A DNA stretch of 64,000 bases from positions 8,538,123 to 8,602,122 of the forward strand of contig NC_063053.1 of the NCBI RefSeq assembly GCF_018812025.1, given 5' to 3'. The position numbers and the translations under genes were made by a program. Below the pieces are notes generated by a model. It was not told the origin of the DNA and searched no databases. It saw nothing but the letters and a program-made list of their open reading frames with translations. The DNA is from Megalobrama amblycephala. Lineage: Eukaryota; Chordata; Actinopteri; Cypriniformes; Xenocyprididae. How positions within the stretch are numbered: position 1 is the first letter of the stretch; each line of letters starts with the position of its first letter. This document shows, one piece after another, positions 62,641 to 64,000 of this stretch.

Positions 62641-64000
62641 AAAGGGTTAGTTCACCCAAAAATGACATTTCTGTCATTAATTACTCACCCTCATGTCGTT
62701 CCACACCTGTAAGACCTTTGTTCATCTTCGGAACACAAATTAAGATATTTTTCGATAAATTAAGATATTGTTTTGACGTAAACAAGGAAGCTTGCACTGA
62801 GTTCACTACGTATGACAACGGTTCAAATTGTTGAATAAAGTTGTTATTTTTGTTTTGTTTTTGCGCACAAAAAGTATTCTCGTCAGTGCTTCCCACAGGT
62901 TTGAAATACACTTGTGGTGGTAGCCGGGCGAAAAATCCTCCTATTAACCACGGCACAAAAATGGTCTACTGCATGTGACAAACAAATAATGTGTGATTGT
63001 TAACAGTATTTTTATTTATTGAAATTAATTTTAATTACATAGCATACTATTACATTTAATTACATACTAATATTATGCATTATTATGCATTGTGAATTAT
63101 GCAAAATTACAGCATTTAAATGTTTATCCTTTTCCTATGTTCTCCTTGCTGTCATATAGTTTCTCTCTCAGTGAATGGGACTCATAAAATGAATAATATA
63201 TGTGTCTAATAATGTTCTTAGTCTTTTCTGCCTGTGGGGGAGACTACAATAATTTACTATGAATTAAATGGAAATCAAATTAAATACAATTTATTGTGTA
63301 ACCAAAATATCAATAATGCCCAAAAGAAAAAGAAAAAACTTAATTACTTTGACTTTTGACTACTTGACTTTTAATTATAAACAAGCCCGAAATACACCAG
63401 GACACTTATTTTGAAATGTCTGTCCTATTGCAGGCTGATCCTTCAGATTCTTACAACCGTATAAAACATTTTATATAAAGGCCATGAAGTAGACATTGTA
63501 ATAATTCATCAACTTGAGTTCATTAGCAATCATAATTCTGCGCTTTTCACTGATTGAGAATCACTTTGAAGCAGACTGAACATAGAGTCTGAAGCGCTGT
63601 TGCAGCGCCGCCTTGTGACTTTGCAAAATGCAATGCCCGTGGGAATGTCAGCGGGAGTAAACGGTTCTGACGCACACATAACAAGCAGGTACGAAACGAC
63701 TAGCTATTCAATCACAGATGTTTTCATTATCTTGCGCTGATATAAAAGTATAAGAGGATAAAAATAATAAAAGCAAAAATGTGTCTCCAAATATACTTGG
63801 GCGGCCGTTATTATACGTGGGCGGCCCGCCCAAGTAAAGTCTATGTGTGGGAAACACTGCTCGTCATTTCATAACATTAAAGGTTGAACCACTGTAGTCA
63901 CATTGACTATTTTAACCATTTTTATCTGCCTTTCTGGACGTCAAAAGGTGCAATGACCTTGATGCCTATGTGTGGATCAGATACCCTTGGATTTCATCAA
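62641..64000. mobile_element. ATTAAAGGG MITE, interrupted, runs off the window
   Basis: Left arm ATTAAAGGGTTAGTTCACCC as in 1755-2353. It resumes after the nested element with CATAACATTAAAGGTTGAAC and is cut by the window end. Confidence 0.75.
62884..63859. mobile_element. CAGTG-ended transposon (hAT5-like) with 5-bp TSD, nested
   Basis: 976 bp, CAGTGCTTCCCAC to GTGGGAAACACTG, flanked by CTCGT at 62879-62883 and 63860-63864. The empty site can be read from the related MITE at 1755-2353. Same end family as 9261-10358. Non-coding. Confidence 0.85.

Overview
The window is vertebrate nuclear DNA and almost certainly comes from a cyprinid (carp/zebrafish-type) fish. The evidence is small GT-AG-bounded exons in long AT-rich introns, (TA)n, (CA)n and (TAA)n microsatellites, a tRNA-derived SINE, and many copies of teleost-type palindromic DNA-transposon repeats. 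Nothing bacterial, viral or plasmid-like is visible.

One protein-coding gene spans most of the window on the minus strand: dlg5 (discs large homolog 5, a MAGUK scaffold; probably the fish dlg5a copy, although the paralogue cannot be fixed from sequence alone). I placed 32 coding exons between 50589 and 1565. All junctions keep phase, and the joined exons give 1,861 codons plus a TAG stop without a frame break. In order the protein has a Ser-rich segment and long coiled coil (50589-31929), PDZ1 and PDZ2 (28944-25877), a long disordered Ser/Pro-rich linker (25386-17271), PDZ3 and PDZ4 (14157-10362), SH3 (10510-7852) and a catalytically degenerate guanylate-kinase domain (7753-1565). The N-terminal exon(s) with the start codon and promoter must lie beyond 64000. 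Bases 1-1564 are 3' UTR and/or 3' flank.

The introns are packed with transposons: families with 8-bp target-site duplications (hAT-like), two copies of a family with 5-bp duplications and CAGTG ends, short palindromic MITEs starting TTAAAGGG, a CNE-free SINE insertion, and an element carrying a broken RecQ-like helicase fragment. Many are nested (52815-56229, 62641-64000, 15003-16020, 34390-35070, 45325-46795), so relative ages can be read from the sequence.

The most unusual observations concern splicing. A CAGTG-ended transposon (9261-10358) inserted exactly across the splice donor of the exon at 10362-10510, and its target-site duplication rebuilt the donor. An eight-copy tandem array (38440-39400) appears to have grown from the 3' splice site of the exon at 38191-38450. 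A (UG)n tract sits 12 nt from the 3' splice site of the exon at 22131-22251. A 231-bp phase-0 coiled-coil exon (35818-36048) could be skipped without changing frame.
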